Part shown: positions 32,260 to 40,634 of the stretch, one piece after another
Position numbering within the stretch: position 1 is the first letter of the stretch
Layout: every line of letters starts with the position of its first letter
DNA from: UBA1535 sp964371035
Lineage (GTDB): Bacteria > Bacillota > Clostridia > Tissierellales > Sedimentibacteraceae
Assembly (NCBI GenBank): GCA_964371035.1
Contig: CAYJLG010000008.1
Location: 1-64,000 of the forward strand
Length of the DNA stretch: 64,000 nt
Direction of reading: 5' to 3'
The notes under the pieces: model-generated
Told to the model about the DNA's origin: nothing
What the model saw: only the letters and a program-made list of their open reading frames with translations
The model's database searches: none
Made by a program: the position numbers and the translations under genes

Positions 32260-33370
32260 TTTATTTTATAAAAAAATCATCGGTAGAAAACTGATAGACA
32301 TTATAAAGCCTATCCTTGTGGCAGTTATTCTTTATTTATCACTTAGCAACTTGAAATATGTAGCCTACTCAAATAATAACATTCTCAAGTATTTTGCTTT
32401 TGTGTTTTGTAGTGGTATTGTATTCAAACTTGTAAATGAAAATGAGTATATTTTTAAACTCAGTGAAATTCTTATGTTGCCGATTAGTAAATTGAGTTTC
32501 AACTATTCGTACTTGTCAGTGCTGATTTTGTATGCCATAGCTACAAAACTTATGCCAGTTGTCGCAATTATATTTGCATTTGGCTCATTATCATTAAATG
32601 CTATAATCAGCACTGTTGTATTTGCTATAAATGGATCTATTGCAGTTTATTTGTGTAAAGGATATTTATCAGCACGAAAAATATTTACATCAATATTGGT
32701 TTTTGCAGTAAACCTTGCAAATGTGTTACTTGTAAACAGTTTGCTTTTTGCATTAGCTACTATGTTTATTATGTTGATATGTGTTTTATTTTTAAATCCA
32801 TATTGGTATTTAGGTGGATATCAAACATCAAGAAGCAAACAAATTAAATACAATAAAAGGAATAGTCTTGTCATTTTGAGATGTTTTATTCGGTATATGT
32901 TAGACCATAAAATTTATTTAACAAACACAATAGTGTTATATGGACTTTCTATCGTACTTCCAATGTTTTTAAAAGATTTATTTCCTATCTGTCTTGCAAT
33001 ACTCAGCGTAAATACTCCAATAGGGATATTTATATCTTCGCAGAAAGGTTTAGGAGATATGCTTGATGTGCTACCAAGCCAAAAGAAGAAATTTATGTTT
33101 CCGTACGCTATGATTTGTCTAACATCAAGCCTTATAGCTAACATAATTGCTGTGGTCAGCAATTATGTTATTGGTGAACTAAGTTTTCTAAATATCTTTT
33201 TGGCAATAGTATTCGCTTTTATAAACACACTCATTATAGCCACTTTAGAAGCAAAATATAGAATCAAAAACTTCAATGTAGAAAGCGATTTATGGCATAA
33301 TCCACGAAAATATATTTCTCCTGCTATTTTGTTTGTAATAGCAAGTGTTGTGGTTATTTTAATCAATTAA
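32249..33370 (+). CDS. ABC transporter permease
   Basis: A 373-residue integral membrane protein with about ten hydrophobic segments and a basic cytoplasmic loop near the middle (YQTSRSKQIKYNKRN). No recognisable sequence motif apart from the topology. The GGGAGGCTCTGA site before the ATG and the overlap with the ATPase gene show that it is the membrane partner. It is the last gene of the island, and the next gene is on the opposite strand. Confidence 0.75.
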   Translation: MMFSLFYKKIIGRKLIDIIKPILVAVILYLSLSNLKYVAYSNNNILKYFAFVFCSGIVFKLVNENEYIFKLSEILMLPISKLSFNYSYLSVLILYAIATKLMPVVAIIFAFGSLSLNAIISTVVFAINGSIAVYLCKGYLSARKIFTSILVFAVNLANVLLVNSLLFALATMFIMLICVLFLNPYWYLGGYQTSRSKQIKYNKRNSLVILRCFIRYMLDHKIYLTNTIVLYGLSIVLPMFLKDLFPICLAILSVNTPIGIFISSQKGLGDMLDVLPSQKKKFMFPYAMICLTSSLIANIIAVVSNYVIGELSFLNIFLAIVFAFINTLIIATLEAKYRIKNFNVESDLWHNPRKYISPAILFVIASVVVILIN

Positions 33371-33437
33371 GAAATGCTATATATTTTTTGATATAAAAAA
33401 TCAAAACTAAAAAGTCTATTTTGTTTAAATTTCCTCT

Positions 33438-34832
33438 TTATTTAGATGGTGAGCAGTTTCGTGGGTCTTTGTGGGATAAAAGTACGCACGTTTCCACATG
33501 TGGAGTTTGAGGGAAAAGATCGACGCATCTTACTTTTTCTACCTTGTATCCATTTTGCAAGAATTCTGGCAAATCTTTTTGCAAAGATGTCGGTTTGCAA
33601 GAAATATAAATGAAGGTATCTGGGTTGTAGTCGATTATTTTTTTAAGTGCCTTTGGATGTATGCCTTCACGTGGTGGATCTAATATAATTATATCCGGTT
33701 TGTTGGAGCCGTCTATGGTAGTTAATTCGTCTATTTTTTCTAATACGTCTCCTGCTATAAACGTACAGTTTTCAATGTTGTTGAGTTTCACATTTTCATT
33801 TGCCTTAACTACTGCTTCTTCTACTATTTCTATACCTATAACTTTTTTTGCGTTTTCAGATACTATTTGGCCAATAGTTCCTGTGCCTGAGTATAAGTCA
33901 TATATAGTTTTGTCTTTTGTTTCTCCTATAAATTCTCTGACTACAGAATATAGTTTTTCTGCGCCTAAAGAGTTTGTTTGAAAGAATGAAAAAGTTGAAA
34001 TGTTAAATTTCAAACCTAAAATTTCTTCTACTATCTTATCTTCTCCAAATAAAACTTCGAATTTTTCTGCTTTTACTACGTCTGCAACTGAGTCAGTTAT
34101 AGAGTGTGCTACACATTTAAGTTCACCTTTTAGTTCTATTTTTAACAACATTTCAAGAAATTCTGTTTTGTTTAACGTGCCTTGAGACGAAGTTGCAAGA
34201 TTTAATAAAACATCTCCTGTTTTAACACATTTTCTTACTACGAGGTGTCTTAAAAAACCTATCTTAGTCTTTTTATGATAATACGTTTCGTTATTTCCTT
34301 GGAAATAATTTAACACATTTGTCAAAATATTCCTGAAATCTTCGTCTACTATCTGACAATCATTTACTGTAACTATTTCGTAATATCTGTTTTTCATATG
34401 CATGCCTAGTGTCAATGGTCCGTCTTTCACATCATCACCAAAGGAAAATTCCATTTTGTTTCTATACTCGTACTCGGTCGGACTATTTACTATCGGTAGC
34501 ATCTCATAGTCGTCTGTAACTTGATTTAATATTTTTGTTACTTGAGCTTGTTTTAATTCTAGCTGTTTTTCATATGGAACTGTTTGATACAAGCACCCGC
34601 CACATTTTCCAAAGTGTTCGCATTTATGCGGTATTTCATAATCTGCCTGTTTCACAACTTCTACTAATCTGGCTTCTGCTTCAGTCTTGCCAACTTTTTT
34701 TATTTTAACTTTTACTATTTGACCGATGGATGCACCTTTTACTACTATTTTTTTACCTTCATATTCTCCGATCGCCTTGTTTGGAAATCTAATTTCACCT
34801 ATCTTGATTTCCACTATATCATTTCTTTTCAT
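33438..34832 (-). CDS. rlmD: 23S rRNA (uracil-C5)-methyltransferase, RlmD/TrmA family
   Basis: A 464-residue SAM-dependent methyltransferase. An N-terminal TRAM domain covers about 1-60, then come Fe-S cluster cysteines in CEHFGKCGGCLYQ, FSFFQTNSLGAEKLY (motif X), DLYSGTGTIGQIV (SAM site), DPPREGIHPKAL and the catalytic Cys in YISCKPTSLQKDL. Firmicutes carry several paralogues (RlmCD-like) that methylate U747 and/or U1939, so the exact site is not certain. ATG shortly after the upstream thioesterase gene, same strand. Confidence 0.88.
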   Translation of the reverse strand: MKRNDIVEIKIGEIRFPNKAIGEYEGKKIVVKGASIGQIVKVKIKKVGKTEAEARLVEVVKQADYEIPHKCEHFGKCGGCLYQTVPYEKQLELKQAQVTKILNQVTDDYEMLPIVNSPTEYEYRNKMEFSFGDDVKDGPLTLGMHMKNRYYEIVTVNDCQIVDEDFRNILTNVLNYFQGNNETYYHKKTKIGFLRHLVVRKCVKTGDVLLNLATSSQGTLNKTEFLEMLLKIELKGELKCVAHSITDSVADVVKAEKFEVLFGEDKIVEEILGLKFNISTFSFFQTNSLGAEKLYSVVREFIGETKDKTIYDLYSGTGTIGQIVSENAKKVIGIEIVEEAVVKANENVKLNNIENCTFIAGDVLEKIDELTTIDGSNKPDIIILDPPREGIHPKALKKIIDYNPDTFIYISCKPTSLQKDLPEFLQNGYKVEKVRCVDLFPQTPHVETCVLLSHKDPRNCSPSK

Positions 34833-34894
34833 TTATGAATTTACCTTTCATACGAAATACATCTCTTAGTTTGTATAGTTTTTTAGAACAAATA

Positions 34895-35392
34895 TTATAA
34901 ATATTCTGGGAGTTCTCCTTCTTCACAATACATAAAGTCTTCGATTTTATCTATGCCTTCAGTAATTTTAGACAATGGCATTTTCATATATTTTGCATGT
35001 GCTGTAGCTGCTATATCACCATTTTCTAGGATGATCTCGCCTTCACCTTCAAATATTAGCCTTGAGTTTTTTGTTACTCTACCTATTGCTGTCAATTCAA
35101 CTCCTACAGGAACTGGTTTTTTGTATCTTACTGTCAATTCAGCTGTTACTCCCCAAGTTTCTGGTTCATCAATCATTATTACTCTGCCAACAAGTTCATC
35201 TAAAACTGCAGAAATTACTCCGCCATGTACTCTGCCTGGATAGCTTTGGTGAATTTCTTTTGCAGTAAACACTCCTATTAACTCTTTATTTTCTGTTTCA
35301 TAAAACTTCACTACTAATCCTGCAGGATTTTCTGTTCCACATACAAAACAATCTTTGCTTACGTATTGTCTACCAACTATTTTATTTTTCAT
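34895..35392 (-). CDS. PaaI-type hotdog-fold thioesterase
   Basis: A 165-residue hotdog-fold protein: CFVCGTENPAGL near the start, then SYPGRVHGGVISAVLDELVG (the HGG-containing catalytic helix region) and VTAELTVRYKKPVPVG. Such enzymes hydrolyse acyl-CoA thioesters, substrate unknown. The start is placed at the ATG at 35392 because GAGGTAAAA precedes it and the family begins there. A longer frame to 35485 would overlap the flavodoxin-like gene and adds a non-homologous basic stretch. Confidence 0.82.
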   Translation of the reverse strand: MKNKIVGRQYVSKDCFVCGTENPAGLVVKFYETENKELIGVFTAKEIHQSYPGRVHGGVISAVLDELVGRVIMIDEPETWGVTAELTVRYKKPVPVGVELTAIGRVTKNSRLIFEGEGEIILENGDIAATAHAKYMKMPLSKITEGIDKIEDFMYCEEGELPEYL

Positions 35393-35417
35393 TTTTACCT
35401 CATATTTTCTAATATAT

Positions 35418-36011
35418 TTACGTTTTGCATTGAATTTGGTCAATAATGATTTCACACATTTTTTCGATTGCAGAGTACAAAACATCGCTAGGTTCTATAT
35501 CGGCTAACGCTCCTGCATAGTGCACAAATCCATATGCTGAAAAATCTTGCCCTTTGATTAAATTTGATGGTACAGGTATAGTAATCATTCCGTTATGTTG
35601 TGCGAATGTATTGATCGCATTAAGGCACAGGTGCCCTCCGCCTTCTGCGTTACCTGCACTAGCAAATGCAAATATTTTTTTACCATAAAAGTCAGCATTT
35701 TCCCAGTAGTCAACAAATTTATCCATGAAAACTTTCATTTCTGCTGATACATTTCCAAAGTATGTTGGAGAACCAATGATAAGTGCATCGCTCTCTAACA
35801 ATTCTTTGAAATCATATGTCTCAACACTTTCTATTTCTTTTTTATACCTTTTAGCAAAATCAAAAGTATTAGATAATTCTTCAAAGTCATCGTCGTAAAC
35901 TTTAAACAAATTAGTTTGAATGCCTTTATTAGTTAATGTATCATAAAATTTTTTAGCTAATAAATAATTGTTTCCGCTTACGCTATGAAAAACAATTGAT
36001 ATTTTCTTCAT
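35418..36011 (-). CDS. Flavodoxin-like NAD(P)H-dependent oxidoreductase
   Basis: A 197-residue flavodoxin-fold protein. The FMN-phosphate loop is SVSGNNYLLAKKF near residue 10, and the second FMN loop is SPTYFGNVSAEMKVFMDKF with FASAGNAEGGGHLCL after it, typical of the WrbA/NADPH-dependent FMN reductase group. Likely a quinone or FMN reductase, or an electron carrier. ATG with TTTGGAGGAATAAA upstream. It is 25 bases downstream of ptsI on the same strand. Confidence 0.8.
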   Translation of the reverse strand: MKKISIVFHSVSGNNYLLAKKFYDTLTNKGIQTNLFKVYDDDFEELSNTFDFAKRYKKEIESVETYDFKELLESDALIIGSPTYFGNVSAEMKVFMDKFVDYWENADFYGKKIFAFASAGNAEGGGHLCLNAINTFAQHNGMITIPVPSNLIKGQDFSAYGFVHYAGALADIEPSDVLYSAIEKMCEIIIDQIQCKT

Positions 36012-36036
36012 TTTATTCCTCCAAAATACTGCTTAA

Positions 36037-37749
36037 TTAACATGCTTCTAAAGATTTAGAAGTTAAATATTGTTTAATTTCTTCAGCCGTTCCTAGTTTT
36101 AATGCTTCTTCTAGCATGAGTTCACAATCTGATTTTTTTAGTTGCCTTATCTGCTTTCTAATCGATAGTATCGAGGATGGAGGCATGCTGAATTCGTCTA
36201 AGCCCATACCAATAAGCAGTGGTATCAGTTCGCTTGAACTAGCCATATCTCCACACATACCTACCATTATTCCTGCTTCATGCCCTTTTTGTATTACGTA
36301 TCTTATTAATCGTAGAACCGCTGGATCACATTGATTGTATAGGTAGCTAATTCTAGAGTTCATTCTATCTGCGGCAAGCATGTATTGCATTAAGTCATTG
36401 GTACCTATGCTGAAAAAATCAACTTCTCGGGCTAACACATCCGCGAGTACTGCAGCTGAAGGTATCTCTATCATGATGCCTAGTTGTATAGAGTTGCCTA
36501 CTATAAAGCCTTCGTTGATTAGCTCTTCTTTGGCTTCAAAATATAATTTTTTGGCTGCTTTTAATTCTTCTAGATTCGATATCATCGGAAACATGATTTT
36601 TATATTTCCATGAGCTCCTGCTCTGATTATAGCTCTAAGCTGAGTCTTAAATATATCTGTTTGTTCTAGACATAATCGTATTGCTCTATATCCTAAAAAT
36701 GGATTTTCTTCTTTTGGTATGTCTAGATAATCTATGTTTTTATCTCCACCTACATCTAGTGTTCTTATTATTACGCTTTTGTTTCCTAGTTTTTCTATTA
36801 TTTCTTTGTATGCTATGAATTGTTCTTCTTCTGTAGGCAATCTGTCTCTACTCATATATATAAATTCAGTTCTTGTTAGTCCTATACCTTCGGCATCATT
36901 GTCTAATGCGTAAGAAATATCTGATGGCAAGCCAATGTTTGCTTCAAGTTTAGGTGAAAATCCATCTGTTGTGATAGTTTCGAGACCTTTTTGAATTTTT
37001 AGCTCTATTTTTCGCGATTCATAAATTTTCTTTTTTAATGTCAATTCTTCAAGAATTTTATCTTTTGGATCAGTAAAAATTTCACCAGTCATTCCATCAC
37101 AAATAATCAGATCATTGTCTTGAACTTTGTCGAATATGCCATCTACGCCTACAACTGTTGGAATTTCTAATGTTTTTGCTATGATTGCTACGTGTGATGT
37201 TTTTCCACCTTTTTCGAGTATTATTCCAGATACATTAGCTATATCCATATGTGCAGTTTCCGAAGGTGATAAATCTTTTGCTACAATAACAGTATTTGGT
37301 TTTAGCTGACTAAAGTTTACTTCGCTTGTGCCGATAATTTTTTTTGTTAATCTGCTGAAAATATCTTTTAAATCGTCAGCTCTGTATATCATGAATTCAT
37401 CATCTATGTTTTCTATCATTTTGATGTAATTATCAAAGATTTTTTTTACTGCGTATTCGCAATTTATTTTTTGGTTTGTGACGAGTGCTTTAATTTCATC
37501 AAACACTATTTCATCTTGTAAAATCAATTCGTGTGCATAAAAAATTTCGGCTTCTTTATCGCCTATATTTTTAGCAGTAATTTCAAACAACTTTTTTGTG
37601 TCTTCTATGCAAACAGATATTGCGTTGTCAAGTTTTTTGATTTCTTTATCTACATCATCAATTTTTAGTTTTTTTATGTTTTCTGTTTTGCGTTCTACTT
37701 TTAAAATATTACCTATTCCAACTCCGTATGATACACCTATTCCATTCAT
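36037..37749 (-). CDS. ptsI: Phosphoenolpyruvate-protein phosphotransferase (enzyme I)
   Basis: A 570-residue enzyme I of the PTS, which moves phosphate from PEP to HPr. The phospho-histidine is in GGKTSHVAIIAKTLEIP. The PEP-binding barrel shows GIGLTRTEFIYM, RTLDVGGDKNIDYL, GYRAIRLCLE, IMIEIPSAAVLAD, FFSIGTNDLMQYMLAADR and GMCGDMAS with the catalytic Cys. Length is typical. No ptsH or sugar permease is adjacent. ATG with AATGAGGTTCAC upstream and a consensus promoter. Confidence 0.93.
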   Translation of the reverse strand: MNGIGVSYGVGIGNILKVERKTENIKKLKIDDVDKEIKKLDNAISVCIEDTKKLFEITAKNIGDKEAEIFYAHELILQDEIVFDEIKALVTNQKINCEYAVKKIFDNYIKMIENIDDEFMIYRADDLKDIFSRLTKKIIGTSEVNFSQLKPNTVIVAKDLSPSETAHMDIANVSGIILEKGGKTSHVAIIAKTLEIPTVVGVDGIFDKVQDNDLIICDGMTGEIFTDPKDKILEELTLKKKIYESRKIELKIQKGLETITTDGFSPKLEANIGLPSDISYALDNDAEGIGLTRTEFIYMSRDRLPTEEEQFIAYKEIIEKLGNKSVIIRTLDVGGDKNIDYLDIPKEENPFLGYRAIRLCLEQTDIFKTQLRAIIRAGAHGNIKIMFPMISNLEELKAAKKLYFEAKEELINEGFIVGNSIQLGIMIEIPSAAVLADVLAREVDFFSIGTNDLMQYMLAADRMNSRISYLYNQCDPAVLRLIRYVIQKGHEAGIMVGMCGDMASSSELIPLLIGMGLDEFSMPPSSILSIRKQIRQLKKSDCELMLEEALKLGTAEEIKQYLTSKSLEAC

Positions 37750-37807
37750 GTGAACCTCATTGATTAATTGATTTTACTGTCGTCGATTTTATTGTACATT
37801 AATGTAG

Positions 37808-37836
37808 ATTATATTTCTTTTTTAGCTATTTGTCAA
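37808..37836 (-). promoter_or_regulatory. Consensus sigma-A promoter of ptsI
   Basis: Exact TTGACA (37831-37836), 17-base spacer, exact TATAAT (37808-37813) on the minus strand, about 59 bases before the ptsI ATG. Confidence 0.75.
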
Positions 37837-37846
37837 TGTTTTATTG

Positions 37847-38185
37847 CTATTCACAATGGATGTGTTAAAAGGTTATTATTCACAGTCTATACCTGATGTT
37901 AAAAGGGAAAAAATAGTAAAATATGGAAGCCTTATGGAGATTGGATTAAGTTATGTGAAGTTTTATAAGCGTTATAGTCATCTTATGGCTTATCCCTAGA
38001 GATATACAGAGTTATGACTTTGCGAATAAAACCGATCATGCCCTAACCCCATTTTCTAAATGAAAATGGCGGTAGGTCATATGCATGGAGAACCAAATAT
38101 TTGTGAGTATAACGAGCAAAAAGTTCTGCGCCATACAACTTCCCAATCGGAGTACTCGCAACAGATTTTATTATTTTTCCTGTTG
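37847..38185 (+). repeat. Dispersed intergenic repeat, long copy A
   Basis: This fills most of the 590-base interval between ptsI and the glucosaminidase gene. It starts CTATTCACA, has a second TATTCACAG start at about 37879, and then runs with near identity to the complement of 45783-45998: AAAATATGGAAGCCTTATGG, AGATTGGATTAAGTT, GCGTTATAGTCA, GTTATGACTTTGCGAATA. After 38033 an insert of about 90 bases holding the hairpin CCATTTTC/GAAAATGG (38049-38069) interrupts it. ACAACTTCCCAATCGGAGTA and CAACAGATTTTATT then complete the element. Confidence 0.75.
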
Positions 38186-38270
38186 AAATTTCATTTGACT
38201 GTTAATAATAAGAATGTTTTAACCCAGTATTAAAATGTAATGAAAATGTTATATACAAATTTTAATTGTC

Positions 38271-38279
38271 TGTTATAAT
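38271..38279 (+). promoter_or_regulatory. Extended -10 promoter of the glucosaminidase gene
   Basis: TGTTATAAT (TG motif 38271-38272 plus TATAAT 38274-38279) with no good -35, about 60 bases before the ATG at 38341. Confidence 0.45.
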
Positions 38280-38340
38280 TAAATATGAACAATTTTTTAT
38301 TTTAATTTGATTTGCAAAATAAATGAGAGAGGATGAATTT

Positions 38341-40509
38341 ATGAAAATAACTAATTTTGTTTCTAAATTTAAAGTTAAAACGATAAGTGTTTTAACATCT
38401 TTATTGCTTTTAAATTCAATTTTTTCACCTATGTATTCTAGTATAGCTTACGCAGAAGATGATTCTAATGTTACTATAATACTAAATGGTGAAAAGTTTT
38501 CATCAGAAGTTCAAGCATTTTTTAAAGATAACAGAACAATGGTACCTTTGAGAGCTGTTTCTGAGGAATTGGGAGCTGAAGTCATTTGGGACGGAGAGTA
38601 CGGTTCTGTTACAATTTCTAAAGATGGCTCACAGGTGGAATTGTTTTTAGACAATCGAATAGTAGCGTATACTAGCAATGGTGTAACTACATATGATGTT
38701 TCTGACGTTGCTCCAGTAGCCATTGATGGTTCTACTTTTGTACCTTTAAAACTAGTAGGAAATGTATTAGGCTTGGATGCAACTTGGGATGCCTCTACAG
38801 GGTATGTGCATCTGGATGATAGTATCACTAATGAAAAATTGAATTTTTTCGACTTAGAGATTTCAAATATTTATGATGGACAGATAATTTCAGGCGCTAC
38901 TCAGCTTTCTATAAGCGGCGCTCATACGCTACCATCCAATGCTTATAGATTGAGTTATTTTTTACTTGATAGCGATACAGGTATGGGGAAAATAGTAGCA
39001 CAAACTAATGATTTTAGCGAAACTATAGAATTCTTGCCTGATATGTCTTTGGAAGGCAGTGGCGCATTAGCTGCAGTAGTTTTTGATAGTCAAGGAAATT
39101 TCATCGCTGGAACTGCTAAATCTGTAATTGTTGATATCGCTCACAATGTCACACTTACAGGTGTAACGGAAGGCGAATGGCTAACTACTACTACTCCATT
39201 GACGTGTGATCTTAATTTTGTTCCTGAATTTGTTAAATATGAAATACATTATCCAAATAGAGAAGTTGCGATGGATCCATATATCACAGAAGAAATTGAT
39301 CCGTTTGGAAGTTTTGGATATTATGTAGAACCTTTTGAAAATGGGCTTGTATCATTAAGAGTTGTAGCTTATGATTCTAATGCTACTCCTTATTATAGTG
39401 ATTTTATAAATGTAAATGTAAGCGCTACATATCCTCCACCTGCTGCTCCATATGTGAATTTAAACTATATTGACTTAGAAAGTGTCGGAGTAGTTCCTGT
39501 TACTCTATCTATTTCAAGAAATTTTGAGAATGTTAGCTCCACAAATTATTATGCTAAAAATGTAACTACAGGTGAAGTTAAACTTTTACACCAAGTAGGA
39601 TATGGAGATTATAGTTGGTTTCCAGGTCCAGATATGGCTGGAACTTGGGATTTATACGTAACTTGCTCGACTAATGCAGGCAATACTTATACTAGTAATA
39701 CAAGAAGAGTGACAGTTCCTAATACTACTAGCCTTACATTGAAAGGTATCGGTCCAAACGAAGTTATCACAGAGGCATTTTCTATAAGTTCTAGTGCTAA
39801 TGTAAGCGTGACGGATGTGTCTTATGTACTAAGTAATCCACATAATGGTTCACAAGTCACTATCGGAGTAGCATCTGATACTTCTACTGAAGTTACTTTT
39901 ACTCCTACTGATATAAATGAGGGTGTGCGCCATATTCAAGCTTTTGCTACTACTTTAACAGGTCAAGTAATTAAATCAGAAGTTGTGCCGATAGAATTTT
40001 ACTTTGGCGAGTTGTTCGGAGCTCAACCGATAGTTGCACAAGAAAATTTTATAGATTTTGTTACACCTATGGCTGTTCAAACTCTTAAGAAAAATGGTAT
40101 GTCTGCTTCTTTACAGATCGCTCAAACTATATTGGAAACTGGTTGGGGTCAATCTGTACCTGTAGATAGATATTCTGGGTTATTTTCTAACAACTTGTTT
40201 GGAATAAAAGGAACAGGTGATGCAGGTTCGGTGCTTGTTGGGACTTGGGAAGAATATTATGGAACAGTTTATCGAATTGATGACTATTTCAGAGCTTATT
40301 CTTCGCCTGAGATAAGTTGGAATGACAAAGAAAAACTTGTTTTGGATAATGATAGATATAACCCTTATGAAGAGGTAATGTATGATTATGTTCAAGGTGC
40401 ATATGCGCTAAAAAGATGTGGCTATGCAACTGATAGTGCTTATGCGTTTAAACTTATCTATCTTGTAGATAGATATAATTTAGATGAACTTGATAATCAA
40501 AAAATTTAA
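38341..40509 (+). CDS. Secreted glucosaminidase with copper-amine-oxidase N-terminal domain
   Basis: A 722-residue exported protein. A signal peptide ends near AYAED (about residues 1-38). A copper amine oxidase N-terminal-like domain follows (VPLRAVSEELGAEVIWDGEYGSVTIS and a second FVPLKLVGNVLGLDATWD unit), which is a wall-associated substrate-binding fold. Four or so beta-rich repeats (about 170-560) precede a C-terminal mannosyl-glycoprotein/FlgJ-like glucosaminidase domain (ASLQIAQTILETGWGQS with the catalytic Glu, NNLFGIKG, RAYSSPEISW). A peptidoglycan hydrolase for wall turnover is expected. The start is the ATG at 38341 after GAGAGGATGAATTT. Confidence 0.85.
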   Translation: MKITNFVSKFKVKTISVLTSLLLLNSIFSPMYSSIAYAEDDSNVTIILNGEKFSSEVQAFFKDNRTMVPLRAVSEELGAEVIWDGEYGSVTISKDGSQVELFLDNRIVAYTSNGVTTYDVSDVAPVAIDGSTFVPLKLVGNVLGLDATWDASTGYVHLDDSITNEKLNFFDLEISNIYDGQIISGATQLSISGAHTLPSNAYRLSYFLLDSDTGMGKIVAQTNDFSETIEFLPDMSLEGSGALAAVVFDSQGNFIAGTAKSVIVDIAHNVTLTGVTEGEWLTTTTPLTCDLNFVPEFVKYEIHYPNREVAMDPYITEEIDPFGSFGYYVEPFENGLVSLRVVAYDSNATPYYSDFINVNVSATYPPPAAPYVNLNYIDLESVGVVPVTLSISRNFENVSSTNYYAKNVTTGEVKLLHQVGYGDYSWFPGPDMAGTWDLYVTCSTNAGNTYTSNTRRVTVPNTTSLTLKGIGPNEVITEAFSISSSANVSVTDVSYVLSNPHNGSQVTIGVASDTSTEVTFTPTDINEGVRHIQAFATTLTGQVIKSEVVPIEFYFGELFGAQPIVAQENFIDFVTPMAVQTLKKNGMSASLQIAQTILETGWGQSVPVDRYSGLFSNNLFGIKGTGDAGSVLVGTWEEYYGTVYRIDDYFRAYSSPEISWNDKEKLVLDNDRYNPYEEVMYDYVQGAYALKRCGYATDSAYAFKLIYLVDRYNLDELDNQKI

Positions 40510-40536
40510 AAAACTCTGTTCTAATTCACACTATTA

Positions 40537-40545
40537 TGGTATACT
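40537..40545 (+). promoter_or_regulatory. Extended -10 promoter of nox
   Basis: TGGTATACT (TGN plus TATACT at 40540-40545), about 90 bases before the nox ATG. No good -35 is visible. Confidence 0.4.
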
Positions 40546-40568
40546 TAAGAGGTGTTGTAATATTTTAG

Positions 40569-40605
40569 GTACATTTCGCAGATGAACGACCTTCTGCGAA
40601 AGTAC
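40569..40605 (+). other. Hairpin in the nox 5' untranslated region
   Basis: GTAC-A-TTTCGCAGA pairs with TCTGCGAAA-GTAC around a loop of roughly ten bases. There is no U-tract after it and it lies between the predicted promoter and the nox start, so it is a leader structure or operator rather than an ordinary terminator. It could alternatively end the upstream transcript. Confidence 0.45.
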
Positions 40606-40634
40606 TTATTATAATAAAATTTGGAGGTATTTAT

